Below are positions 50,939 through 59,685 of a stretch of DNA of 64,000 bases, piece after piece. The DNA comes from Kribbella italica (GTDB taxonomy: Bacteria; Actinomycetota; Actinomycetes; Propionibacteriales; Kribbellaceae): positions 2,294,001-2,358,000 of the forward strand of contig NZ_JACHMY010000001.1 of the NCBI RefSeq assembly GCF_014205135.1. Reading direction: 5' to 3'. The stretch's first letter is position 1. The number at the start of each line of letters is the position of its first letter. The translations under genes and the position numbers were made by a program. The notes beneath the pieces are model-generated. The model was not told the origin of the DNA. It did not search any database and was given only the letters and a program-made list of their open reading frames with translations.

Positions 50939-51895
50939 GTGGCCCTAGCCACCCGCGCCGTCAACGGCTACACCTGGCACAACGCCCCGGACGGCGGCGC
51001 GTGCTTCGTCGACGGCAGCGGCTGGATCTACGTGTCCAACTCCGAGGTCGGCAGCGGCAGCGGTGGCGCGAGCGCGCTCCGGTTCAACAGCAGCGGGACG
51101 GTCACCAGCGCGTACCGGATCCTGTCCGGTACGACGCAGAACTGCTCCGGCGGCGCGACCCCGTGGGGCACCTGGCTGTCGTGTGAGGAGACCGACCTCG
51201 GCTACGTCTGGGAGACCGACCCGTACGGCACCAAGGCCGCCGTACGCCGTCCGGCCCTTGGCCGCTTCTCCCACGAGGCCGCCGCGGCGGACCCTGACCG
51301 CCGCGTCATCTACCTGACCGAAGACGTCCCCGACGGCGGGTTCTACCGCTTCGTCCCGACCACCTGGGGCGACCTGTCGGCCGGCACGCTGCAGGTCCTG
51401 CGCGAGTCCGGCAGCACCCTGTCGTGGGTCACCGTCCCCGATCCCGACGGCAGCCCGACCCGGACCCGCCGGCAGGTCTCGGGGATGAAGAAGTTCAACG
51501 GCGGCGAAGGCTGCTACTACCGCAACGGCACCTGCTTCTTCACCACCAAGGGCGACAACCGCGTCTGGGCCTACAACGCGGCGAACAACACCATCGCGAT
51601 CGCGTACGACGACGACCTGACCCCGAACCCGCCGCTGACCGGCGTCGACAACATCACCGGCACCTCGTCGGGCGACCTGTTCGTCGCCGAGGACGGCGGC
51701 AACCTGGAGATCTGCATCATCACCCCGAACGACATCGTCGCGCCGTTCCTCCGGGTCACCGGCCAGTCCGGCTCGGAGCTGTGCGGAGTCGCCTTCAACC
51801 CCGCCGGGAACCGCCTCTACTTCTCGTCCCAGCGCGGAACGAGCGGGTCGAGCAGCGGCGGGATCACGTACGAGGTCACCGGCTCGTTCCGTTGA
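50939..51895 (+). CDS. DUF839/PhoX-like beta-propeller protein, 5'-truncated
   Basis: A 318-residue protein of the PhoX-like DUF839 family: YTWHNAPDGGACFVDGSGWIYVSNSE, NCSGGATPWGTWLSCEET, GRFSHEAAAADP, EDVPDGGFYRFVP, GDNRVWAYN and LFVAEDGGNLEICII. Full-length relatives have a Tat signal peptide and about 60 more N-terminal residues; here the frame starts at a weak GTG 50939 inside the first blade. The upstream 95 bases carry an unrelated open stretch ending at TAG 50946-50948. Probably a non-exported remnant. Confidence 0.68.
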   Translation: MALATRAVNGYTWHNAPDGGACFVDGSGWIYVSNSEVGSGSGGASALRFNSSGTVTSAYRILSGTTQNCSGGATPWGTWLSCEETDLGYVWETDPYGTKAAVRRPALGRFSHEAAAADPDRRVIYLTEDVPDGGFYRFVPTTWGDLSAGTLQVLRESGSTLSWVTVPDPDGSPTRTRRQVSGMKKFNGGEGCYYRNGTCFFTTKGDNRVWAYNAANNTIAIAYDDDLTPNPPLTGVDNITGTSSGDLFVAEDGGNLEICIITPNDIVAPFLRVTGQSGSELCGVAFNPAGNRLYFSSQRGTSGSSSGGITYEVTGSFR

Positions 51896-51901
51896 GCCTG
51901 G

Positions 51902-52615
51902 CTACCGGCAGGTCGGCATGATCGTCTTGGCGGAGTCCTGGTCGGCGGCGGTGATGGGGAGCGTGTACTTGCGGGCGACCTGGAGGTAGCGCAGCACGTA
52001 GACGCAGCGGTAGGCCCGGTTGAGCGGCATCCACTCCCCCGGGCCGGAGTCGTTCTTCGAGGCGTTGGCCGGGCCGTCAACAGCAAGCAGGTTGGCGGCC
52101 TGGTCGTTCGCGAAGTCGACGCGGCGCTGGGCCGGCCAGCGCGCGGCGCCCATGTCCCACGCCCTCGACAGCGGGTAGATGTGGTCGATCTGCACCTTGG
52201 ACGCGGCGGCCTTGCGGAAGTCGACGCGGCGCCCGGTGTACGGCTCGGCGGTCAGCGTGCCCTCGACCACGACGCAGCTCTTCGCGGTGCGGTTGTGGAC
52301 GGCGGTCAGCTGCGCGGCCAGCACGTCGTTGCGGGTGTCGCAGCCGTTGTGCCCACCCGGCCCGTTGTGGTCGTCGGTCCAGCTCTGCCCGAACTGGTCG
52401 CGCTGGTACCCGGCGACCTCAGGCCTGGACGCGATCACCTTCGCCCCGCGCAGCTCCGCGGCGATCGCCTTCGCGGTCGCGCCCTGCGGTTTGGCGACCG
52501 ATGGTTTGGCGACCGGAGGTTTGGCCACCGACGGTGGCGAACTGGGCCCGGGCCCCGCACCGGCGACGGTGCACCCGGACACGAACAGGACAGCAACAAG
52601 CAGCAGGCGGATCAC
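51902..52615 (-). CDS. HNH endonuclease-like lipoprotein (GmrSD C-terminal/DUF1524 type)
   Basis: A 237-residue protein. GTG 52615 starts a signal peptide with lipobox VSGC (MIRLLLVAVLFVSGC), then a Pro/Ala/Lys repeat linker (VAKPPVAKPSVAKP). The catalytic domain shows the HNH signature: KVQIDHIYPLSRAW, FANDQAANLLAVDGPANASKNDSGPGEWMPLN and the CVYVLRYLQVARKY helix, with a CDTRNDVL segment earlier. It is a secreted nuclease typical of actinomycetes, probably for nutrient scavenging. Confidence 0.87.
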   Translation of the reverse strand: MIRLLLVAVLFVSGCTVAGAGPGPSSPPSVAKPPVAKPSVAKPQGATAKAIAAELRGAKVIASRPEVAGYQRDQFGQSWTDDHNGPGGHNGCDTRNDVLAAQLTAVHNRTAKSCVVVEGTLTAEPYTGRRVDFRKAAASKVQIDHIYPLSRAWDMGAARWPAQRRVDFANDQAANLLAVDGPANASKNDSGPGEWMPLNRAYRCVYVLRYLQVARKYTLPITAADQDSAKTIMPTCR

Positions 52616-52676
52616 CGACGGAAAGTTACCGGTGCGACCTCCCGATCCTCCGCCGCACGCGCCGACACCTCCCGAC

Positions 52677-53177
52677 CTATCCGAGCCGGACGACCGACCC
52701 GCTGCCGACGACCAGCGCGTCGGGAAATCGCAGGTCCTCCCAGAACGCCGCGGGGTCCGCCAGCCCGATAGTTGCCGTCAGCCACAAAGTCATGGCCATC
52801 CCGTGCGAAGCGATCACCACCGGCCGCCCGCCCGCCGCCGCCACGTGCTCGGCGACACCGTCGGCGAACCGCCGTACGACGTCCTCGCGCCGTTCCCAGT
52901 CCTCGTGATCCGCACCGCCGACGTACGCGCGCCGCCGGGTCCGGAAGTCCCCCGCGTACGCCTCGACCCGCTCGATCTCGTCGAACCGCCGATCCGTGAT
53001 CGCCGCACCGATCGTCTCGATCGCCTTCACCTCGGTGCTGGCCACCAACCGAGCACCAGCCGGCAGCCGCGCGCACAACTCCCGCGCAGCGGTTCGCCCC
53101 TCCGCACTCAGCACCCAGTCCCGCGCGGGAACCTCCGGCCCGTGGACAGGCATCGCATGACGAACGAGGACGAGCAT
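52677..53177 (-). CDS. Histidine phosphatase superfamily protein
   Basis: A 166-residue protein starting at ATG 53177. The phosphohistidine motif is LVRHAMP (usually RHG or RHA), followed by LSAEGRTAARELC, and the second catalytic His lies in VVIASHGMAM. It is shorter than cofactor-dependent phosphoglycerate mutases and is closest to small SixA/CobC-like phosphatases. The substrate is unknown. It lies downstream of the broken mannosyltransferase on the same strand. Confidence 0.87.
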   Translation of the reverse strand: MLVLVRHAMPVHGPEVPARDWVLSAEGRTAARELCARLPAGARLVASTEVKAIETIGAAITDRRFDEIERVEAYAGDFRTRRRAYVGGADHEDWERREDVVRRFADGVAEHVAAAGGRPVVIASHGMAMTLWLTATIGLADPAAFWEDLRFPDALVVGSGSVVRLG

Positions 53178-53189
53178 CCGGACAAGCTA

Positions 53190-53964
53190 CTACCCGGCCC
53201 AGCGGCCGGTGAAGAAGGTGAGGGCGACGATGGTCGACAGCGGCGCCACGACGCACAGGTAGGTCGTCCTCACCCAGGGGTGGCGCAGGGTCCAGACGCC
53301 CAGGCCGACCCACAGCGGCCACCACAGGAGTGTTGCCCTGGGCATCGACAGGAACCAGTACGACGTACCGAGCGCCAGCAGGCTCAGCCCGAGGTAGGTC
53401 GCCTCGGCCCAGCGTCGCTGCCGCACCAGGAACGTGAGCAGAACCAGGCCGACGACGACCGCCACCAGTTCGGCCTGGAACATCCACGCGTAGCCGGTGG
53501 TCTGGACGTGATCGAAGGCGGCGGTCCATGTGGTGGTCCAGGTGTGCCACGGCGCGGTGAGGTCGCGGTACCAGCCTCGTTCCTGGGCGTGCTTCCAAGC
53601 CATCACATCGCCGGTGCGCGAGTACAGGTAGAGGAAGTAGGCGGCGGCCGGCAGCCCCGGGACGGCCAGCCACGGGAGCGCGGACCACCTCCGGTACGCG
53701 CGGACGGTGACGAAGAACTGCACGACGATCGCCACCGCCAGGAACAGAACAGCACGGCGTCCCGGTCCCACCGCTGGAACATCGTCCCGACGCTGCCGGG
53801 ATCACGGGTCTCGGCGTCCCCGGGAACAGCCACCGCGCGCAGTACGCCGTCATCCAGATGGCGGGCCGGGTCACCACGTACAGGTACAGGACCCTGCGAT
53901 CGACCGGGGCGAGCCTCCGTGAGTACACGGCGGCTCGCTCCGCCGTACTGGTGTGCGTCGTCAT
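53190..53964 (-). pseudogene. Broken PIG-V-like membrane mannosyltransferase
   Basis: The N-terminal part (from ATG 53964: MTTHTSTAERAAVYSRRLAP...VVTRPAIWMTAYCARWLFPG) continues only after a frame change as DAETRDPGSVGTMFQRWD, and a second frame change leads to the C-terminal membrane part (LFLAVAIVVQFF...VVAPLSTIVALTFFTGRWAG). The central region with the catalytic loop is missing. Relatives are polytopic, polyprenol-dependent mannosyltransferases of about 380-400 residues. The first codon overlaps the stop of the small gene upstream (TGATG). Confidence 0.75.
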
Positions 53965-54185
53965 CACCCAGTACTTGCCCGAAGCCCCCAGTCCCCTTCT
54001 CGGGGTGTCCGGACCTCGACCAGGACCGCGTTGAGGTCGCGGAGGACGGTCAGTACGCCGTACAACTGAGTCTGGTCGGCGGCCGTGATGGTGGTGGTGC
54101 CGTCGGCGTTGCGAGTGAGTGCGCCCAGCCGGGCCGACCAGTGGTCGTCGAGGTGGCCTTCGACGCGGATCTCGTACGCCGTCAT
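53964..54185 (-). CDS. Small conserved actinobacterial protein, 73 residues
   Basis: The sequence MTAYEIRVEGHLDDHWSARLG... ends in TQLYGVLTVLRDLNAVLVEVRTP. The pattern of two beta strands, a turn with Thr repeats (DGTTTITAADQ) and a helix resembles a small family common in Streptomyces and relatives with no known role. ATG 54185 overlaps the stop of the DUF4386-like gene upstream by ATGA, and the stop overlaps the next gene, so it sits within an operon. Confidence 0.75.
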   Translation of the reverse strand: MTAYEIRVEGHLDDHWSARLGALTRNADGTTTITAADQTQLYGVLTVLRDLNAVLVEVRTPREGDWGLRASTG

Positions 54186-54856
54186 CGGCCCGCTGCGACG
54201 GGCAGGTCGGTCGGGACCTCGACGGCCTGACGGCGCTGGTCGCGGTACAGCGAGATGCCGAGCCCGATCAGCGCGATGCCGGTGGGGACGGCGAACGGCC
54301 GGCTGAACGAGTCGGGCAGTGCGGACAGCGCCAGCACGGAAACGGTGCCGTAGGCAAGCAACAGGCTCGCCCAGCGGGCCAGGACACCGGCCCGGAACAA
54401 CGCGATGCCGAACAGCAGACCGCCCACGGCGTACCCGATCCCGGAGACGAGGAACAGTTCCGACGCGCGGCCGATGTCGCCGGCCGGGGTGCGCCCGACG
54501 GCGCCGTCGATGAAGTCCTGGACGTAGCCAGGACTGGTGCGAGCCACCGTCGGGAGCACGACGGCGACGATGCACTGGACGGCGAACATCGCGAGGTAAC
54601 CGATGCTCAGCAGCACGTACCCGGCGAGCCCGAGAACGCCGAACTGGCGTCGGTGGCGCAGGAACATCCCGGTGATGCCGGCCAGCGCCAGGACGGCCAT
54701 CACCGTCTTCGCGGCTTCGCGGACGGCCAGGTCGGTGGTGACGACGTGCGCGACGTCGGCCGGCGGGTGGTTGATCTGGACGCCGACGAAGATGGCCCCC
54801 GCGGCGGCGGCGCAGAGACCGGTGGCGGCGACGAGACGGTTCTCGGTGAGGTTCAT
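54182..54856 (-). CDS. DUF4386-like integral membrane protein
   Basis: A 224-residue membrane protein starting at ATG 54856 (MNLTENRLVAATGLCAAAAGAIFVGVQ). Six hydrophobic segments can be counted, separated by short loops; HPPADVAHV after the first helix and FGVLGLAGYVLLSIGYLAMF are visible. It resembles the DUF4386 group, whose function is not established. It lies 97 bases after a MalT-like LuxR regulator on the same strand, which may control it. Confidence 0.78.
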   Translation of the reverse strand: MNLTENRLVAATGLCAAAAGAIFVGVQINHPPADVAHVVTTDLAVREAAKTVMAVLALAGITGMFLRHRRQFGVLGLAGYVLLSIGYLAMFAVQCIVAVVLPTVARTSPGYVQDFIDGAVGRTPAGDIGRASELFLVSGIGYAVGGLLFGIALFRAGVLARWASLLLAYGTVSVLALSALPDSFSRPFAVPTGIALIGLGISLYRDQRRQAVEVPTDLPVAAGR

Positions 54857-54931
54857 GGTGGACTCCTGGGTCCTCGGGACCGGACGGGCTGTCCGGCGAT
54901 GTCCCTGACGGTAGGAATCGAGGTGGTGACT

Positions 54932-54949
54932 CCACATCACCCGATGTGG
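54932..54949. promoter_or_regulatory. Inverted repeat between the LuxR gene and the membrane-protein gene
   Basis: CCACATC at 54932-54938 and GATGTGG at 54943-54949 form a 7-bp dyad with loop ACCC. GGTGGTGA occurs on both sides. It may be a binding site of the LuxR regulator, or its terminator. Confidence 0.45.
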
Positions 54950-54953
54950 TGAC

Positions 54954-57494
54954 CTAGGTGGTGATCAGTCCGAGCTCCGCAGCACGCCGTACGGCGGCTC
55001 GGCGGGTGTTCACGTCGAGCTTGGTGAAGATGTGCTTGGTGTGGGTGCGCAACGTGTTCACCGAGACGAACAGGTGCCGCGCGATCTCCGGCCCACTCAG
55101 CTCGGTCGCCAGCAGCCGCAGGACCTCGACCTCCCGCTCACTCAGCCCGTCCTCCTGCACGGCCGGAGGGCGTTTCTCCAGCAGTTGGTGGGCGGACGGC
55201 CCGCCCAACTGCCCGAGCAACTCCGTGATCGGCTCGTCGAGGAACAGCCGGCGGTACCCCGCGGGCACACCGTCAGCCAGGGCTGCCTCGAGATCCACGA
55301 CCGCTGCGTCGGCGTCACCAGCGGCCTGATGAGCCAGCGCCCGCACCAGCCGCCCCTCGATCAGGCTCGCGCCCACCGCCGACTCCAGCACCCGGTCGAG
55401 AAGCCCGAGCGCATCCTGCCCCTCCGCGATCAGCAGCCGAGCAAGCGTGAGCTGGTCGTACTCCGCCAGATAGACCGCCGGATCGGCCGCCGCGACCCCA
55501 CGCTCCCGCGCCCACCTCCGCGCGTCGTCGAGCCGCCCTTGCGCGATCCACACCCGCGCCCTGATCGCGGGAATCGGCCGCACGTCCGGGAAGTAGCCCG
55601 GCAGGAAGAGCGGCTCGGCCTGGTCGAGCATCGCGATCGCGCCGTCGAGATCGCCTCGCGCCCGCAGCAGCGCGGCCGACGCGGTGTACCAGCGGTGGCG
55701 GTTCTCCAGCAGGGATGCGCGATCGCCGAGCGCGCGAGCGATCTCCAGGTGTTCCGCGGCTGCCTCCAGCTCGCCCTGCTCACGCAGTACGTCGGCCAAC
55801 CCCACGTGCAGGTCCCCCGTGGTCGACAGCCCCGGACGCCGCTCGGCCGCACCAACCGCCCGCTCGTACAGCCGACGCGCCTCGACCGGACGTCCACGCG
55901 CCAACCACATATTCGCCAGTACGACGGTCGCGCCCAGTTCGTCGGCGACCATCCCCGCCGCTCGCAGGCTCGCGACCGCGGTGGTGAAGGTGTCGACCGC
56001 CGTCACCAACTCACCGTCGGCCCACGCCGCCAGCCCGAGAAAGCCTGACGCCGCACCGCGCGGAAAGTGGTCCTCGGGACCGGCCAGCGACAGCGCCCGC
56101 CGCGCGTGCGCCACCGTTCCGTCGATGTCGCCACGAGCCTGCGCGACCGACGCCCGGTAGACCGCGATCATCGCCGGCAGTTCGCCCGCGCTGTCCTTCA
56201 GACCCGCCTCGGCCGCGTCCAGCCACTCGCCGACCCCTTCGAAGTCTCCCTCCGACAGGCGGCACCACCCGACGTAGGTCGCCAGCACCGGCCGACGCCG
56301 TACGACGTCCTCAGGCAGCGCGGTCAGCCACTCGCGCAACAACCGGTCCTGCCGTTCCCGGCGCAGCGAGGCCTCGACCAGCTCGATCAGATCGGCCGTG
56401 CGCTCATGGTCCCCACTCGCGAACGCATGCCGTACGGCGTCGACCAGCAACCCGTGTCCCGCAAGCCACCGACTGGCCGCCGCATGCAGCTCAGCGCCAC
56501 GATCGCCCTGCCGAGCGCGCAACGCGTCGGCGAACAGATGGTGATAGCGGTACCACCGCCGCCCGTCGTCCAGCGGTACGACGAACAGGTTCTCCCGCTC
56601 GAGCGTCTCCAGCATCGCCTGCCCGTCGGACCGACCGGTGAGCGCGTCGCACAGCCCGCCGCTCAACTGGTCGAGCACACATGTCGCGAGCAGAAACGCC
56701 CGGACGTCCTCCGGCTGCCGATCCAGGACTTCCTCGACCAGGTAGTCGAGCACGAACCGATGGCTCCCGGAGAAGTCCTCGACGAACCCCGCAACATCCG
56801 CCCGGGTCCTCGCGGACAACGCGGCCAGTTGCAGCCCCGCCGCCCACCCTTCGGTCCGCTCTTCGAGCGCGGACACCAGCGCGGGCTCCAACCGCAACCC
56901 CATCACGTCGTTCAGAAACACCTCGGCCTCGTCAGCCGTGAACCGCAGGTCCGCCGCACGCACCTCCACCAGCTCACCCCGCGCCCGCAATCGCGCCAAA
57001 GCCAGCGGCGGATCCGCCCGGGTCGTCATCGCCACCGTCACCCGCGGAGGCAGGTTCTCCAGCAAGAACCCCACCGCCTCGTGCACGGCCGCCGAGTCGA
57101 TGACGTGGTAGTCGTCGAGCGCCACCACGGTCCGACCCACCAGCACCTCGAGGTCGTTGATCAGACTGACCAGCACAGCATCGGCCGGCGCCGCGCTGTC
57201 CAGCAACTCCAGCGCCTCGCCACCGACGTCCGGCTCAGCCGTTCGAATCGCCGCCACCAGCTGCATCAGAAACCGCCGCGGATCAGCATCACCCGCATCA
57301 AGAGCCAGCCACGCCACCCGACCGTGCAACCCCAGCCACTGCGCCAGCAACGTGGTCTTCCCGAACCCAGCCGGCGCCGCCACCAGCACCAGCCGCGGCG
57401 CGCCGTCAGCACTCAACCGCCCAACGAGCCGAGCACGCTCCACCAACCGCCGCCGCGACGACGGCAGGCGCAACTTCGTGCCCAGCACCGGCAT
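54954..57494 (-). CDS. MalT-like LuxR family ATP-dependent regulator
   Basis: An 846-residue STAND regulator starting at ATG 57494. Walker A is [13 protein letters not shown] (near 42-54), Walker [12 protein letters not shown] (near 123), with the [15 protein letters not shown] and [15 protein letters not shown] segments typical of MalT. A helical TPR-like sensor region covers about 340-760. The C-terminal LuxR helix-turn-helix is [40 protein letters not shown]. Such proteins activate transcription on binding ATP and a small inducer. Target genes may be the membrane protein and small protein downstream. Confidence 0.92.
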   Translation of the reverse strand: MPVLGTKLRLPSSRRRLVERARLVGRLSADGAPRLVLVAAPAGFGKTTLLAQWLGLHGRVAWLALDAGDADPRRFLMQLVAAIRTAEPDVGGEALELLDSAAPADAVLVSLINDLEVLVGRTVVALDDYHVIDSAAVHEAVGFLLENLPPRVTVAMTTRADPPLALARLRARGELVEVRAADLRFTADEAEVFLNDVMGLRLEPALVSALEERTEGWAAGLQLAALSARTRADVAGFVEDFSGSHRFVLDYLVEEVLDRQPEDVRAFLLATCVLDQLSGGLCDALTGRSDGQAMLETLERENLFVVPLDDGRRWYRYHHLFADALRARQGDRGAELHAAASRWLAGHGLLVDAVRHAFASGDHERTADLIELVEASLRRERQDRLLREWLTALPEDVVRRRPVLATYVGWCRLSEGDFEGVGEWLDAAEAGLKDSAGELPAMIAVYRASVAQARGDIDGTVAHARRALSLAGPEDHFPRGAASGFLGLAAWADGELVTAVDTFTTAVASLRAAGMVADELGATVVLANMWLARGRPVEARRLYERAVGAAERRPGLSTTGDLHVGLADVLREQGELEAAAEHLEIARALGDRASLLENRHRWYTASAALLRARGDLDGAIAMLDQAEPLFLPGYFPDVRPIPAIRARVWIAQGRLDDARRWARERGVAAADPAVYLAEYDQLTLARLLIAEGQDALGLLDRVLESAVGASLIEGRLVRALAHQAAGDADAAVVDLEAALADGVPAGYRRLFLDEPITELLGQLGGPSAHQLLEKRPPAVQEDGLSEREVEVLRLLATELSGPEIARHLFVSVNTLRTHTKHIFTKLDVNTRRAAVRRAAELGLITT

Positions 57495-57611
57495 GCCCTC
57501 AGCGTAGGCCCGGCCGGACTCCCCATCCGTGCCACGTGGACCGCAAACTGGTGGAGATCGACCGCCGTTTCACCACGCACTGAACCGACCACCGATCCGA
57601 GAGGCTTCGCC

Positions 57612-58031
57612 ATGGACGCGTCCGAGCACTTCAAGACCGACTTCTCCCACCAGCCGGAGGCCGACGGGCGGTTCGTCCGGATCGCCGACATCACCCCGGT
57701 GCAGTACGTCGAAGGACTGTCGTTCCAGCCCGTGCTCGGTGAGCAGACGCTGGCCAACTTCGTCACCTACGAGCCGCACACCGAGGCGCCGCTGCACTCG
57801 CACGTCGAGGAGCAGGTCGTGGTGATCCTCGACGGCGAGCTGGAGTTCCTGATCGGCGACGAGCTCCGGGTCATGCGGCCCGGCGACGTCGCGGTGATCC
57901 CGCCATGGGTGCCGCACCGGGCCCGGACGTACGAGGGGACCTGCCGGCAGATCGACTTCTTCAGCCCGCCGCGCGACAACCTCGTCGAGTACGCGCGCGG
58001 CGTCCGGGACAAGCTGACCGGGCAGGCCTGA
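57612..58031 (+). CDS. Cupin domain protein
   Basis: A 139-residue single cupin starting at ATG 57612 after GAGAGG. Motif 1, EAPLHSHVEEQVVVILDGELEF, gives His, His and Glu metal ligands; motif 2, PGDVAVIPPWVPHRA, gives the last His. It could be a metal-dependent dioxygenase or isomerase, or a sugar/small-molecule binder. It lies two bases before an oxidoreductase gene on the same strand and is divergent from the LuxR gene. Confidence 0.87.
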   Translation: MDASEHFKTDFSHQPEADGRFVRIADITPVQYVEGLSFQPVLGEQTLANFVTYEPHTEAPLHSHVEEQVVVILDGELEFLIGDELRVMRPGDVAVIPPWVPHRARTYEGTCRQIDFFSPPRDNLVEYARGVRDKLTGQA

Positions 58032-58033
58032 GC

Positions 58034-59014
58034 GTGCCGCGCGGCATCGTCGTCCGGGAGTTCGGGGCGCCCGGCGTACTGGTCGCTGAGGACCTGCCGG
58101 ATCGGGAGCCAGGACCGGGTGAGGTTCTGGTCCGGGTCCACGCGGCCGGGGTGAACCCCGCCGACACCTATATCCGCGCCGGCGGTTATGCGTTCTTCCA
58201 TCCGCCGCTCCCCTACACCCCGGGCTTCGACGGCGCCGGCGTTGTCGAAGCCGTCGGCGCGGAGGTCTCGGCCGTCGCCGTGGGTGACCGGGTGTTCGTA
58301 GCGGCTCTCGGGGTACCGGCGTCCGGAACGTACGCCCAGCAGCTGATCTGCGACGTCGCCGCGGTGCACCCGCTTCCCGGCCACCTCACCTTCCACCAGG
58401 GCGCCGGATTCGGAGTTCCCTGGACGACGGCGTACCGCGCACTGTTCCAGCGCGGAGAGCTCGAGGCTGGTGAAACTGTCCTCGTCCACGGAGCCAGCGG
58501 CGGGGTCGGGCATCCGACGGTCCAGCTGGCGATCGCGGCCGGCGCCACGGTGATCGGGACGGCCGGCACCGAAGAAGGTCTCGACCAGGTCAGATCACTC
58601 GGCGCAGCCCACATCCTGAACCACCGCACGCCCGGCTACCTCGACACCGTCCCCGAGCTCACCGGCGGACGCGGGATCGACCTCGTCGTCGAGATGCTGG
58701 CCGACCAGAACCTCGAAGCCGACGCTCTTCTCCTGGCCCAACGTGGCCGCGTGGTCGTCGTCGGCAGCCGCGGCTCGCTCACCTTCACCCCGCGCACCCT
58801 GATGGCGCGCGAAGCCGACGTCCGCGGCACAGCGTTGTGGAACCTGACGCCCGCCGAGAAACACGCCGCCCTGTCTGGCGTCAGCGATTTCCTCGCCGCC
58901 CACCAGCTGATCGCCACGCCCGCCACCGTCTACCCGCTCGACGAAGCCGCGCGGGCGCACGAAGAACTGGCCACCCAGCCGGCCGTCGGCAAGCGAATTC
59001 TCAACTGCAGTTGA
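58034..59014 (+). CDS. NADPH:quinone reductase-like medium-chain dehydrogenase
   Basis: A 326-residue zinc-independent MDR starting at GTG 58034 (VPRGIVVREFGAPGVLVAEDLP). GroES-like half with AAGVNPADTYIRAG, then an intact Rossmann domain HGASGGVGHPTVQLAIAAGATVIGTAG, and the VVEMLADQNLEADALLLAQRGRVVVVGSRG segment of zeta-crystallin. It transfers hydride from NADPH to quinones or enones. Compare the locus at 38671-39381, where the same domain is missing. Likely co-transcribed with the cupin gene. Confidence 0.92.
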   Translation: MPRGIVVREFGAPGVLVAEDLPDREPGPGEVLVRVHAAGVNPADTYIRAGGYAFFHPPLPYTPGFDGAGVVEAVGAEVSAVAVGDRVFVAALGVPASGTYAQQLICDVAAVHPLPGHLTFHQGAGFGVPWTTAYRALFQRGELEAGETVLVHGASGGVGHPTVQLAIAAGATVIGTAGTEEGLDQVRSLGAAHILNHRTPGYLDTVPELTGGRGIDLVVEMLADQNLEADALLLAQRGRVVVVGSRGSLTFTPRTLMAREADVRGTALWNLTPAEKHAALSGVSDFLAAHQLIATPATVYPLDEAARAHEELATQPAVGKRILNCS

Positions 59015-59062
59015 GCAACTTTCGATGGCCCGCCGAGATCCTGCGCACTTACAGTGGTCGTT

Positions 59063-59685
59063 ATGACTGTGAGTCCGCAGGGGTGGGTGCCGGTCGAGCA
59101 TCGGTGGTTCGGGCTGGACCGCCGGACATTCAAGCCGGGACTGATCGTGCTGGTGATCGCGCTGGTGCTGATCTACGGGCTCCCCGCGCTCAACTCGGCG
59201 ATCCCGTGGCACAACGAGATCAAGGCCGGGCAGGTGCTGGAACTGGGGGACGGCGCGACGGCCGTGCCGCGGTCGGGTGGCAGCTCGAGAGCGGGACGCT
59301 GACCGGCGGTAGCGCGACGAGCCTGCAGGTCGTCCTGGCCAGCGGTGGCGCGACGATCGAGCTCAACGGCACGGCGTACGACGGCAGCGCGGACGCGTTC
59401 CTCGACCAGGTCGAGCGGGCCGACGGGGACCGCCCGGGGACGGGCGGCGATCGCGGGACCGTGACCACCGGGGCAGGCCTGGTCGGAGTCGTCGAGACCA
59501 GGACGACACCCAGCGGTACCGACGAGGTGGATGCCGCGTTCAAGATGGCCATCGGCAGCGCCGAGACGGTCGCGTCGGCACCGGCGCTGCTCGTCCGGAT
59601 CCGGACGGCGTCCGGTCAGTTCGAGCATTACCAGGACGAAGTCGCGGCCCTGCTGCGCAGCATCACCCCGGGAGCGGTCCGATGA
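59063..59685 (+). pseudogene. Membrane-anchored protein with a one-base frameshift
   Basis: ATG 59063 (MTVSPQGWVPVEHRWFGLDRRTFKPG) leads into one membrane helix (LIVLVIALVLIYGLPAL) and reads to GDGATAVP. The frame then ends in nonsense (RSGGSSRAGR), while the next frame continues smoothly (VGWQLESGTLTGGSATSLQVVLASGGATIELNG...) to TGA 59683-59685. Loss of a single base near 59270, in a CCG/CGG run, explains it. The stop overlaps the PrsW start (ATGA), so the pair was an operon. It could also be a sequencing error. Confidence 0.65.

Noticed and set aside
56067-57611. Plus-strand extension upstream of the cupin gene
   Set aside because: Antisense to the LuxR regulator; cupin similarity starts at ATG 57612 with its own ribosome site.
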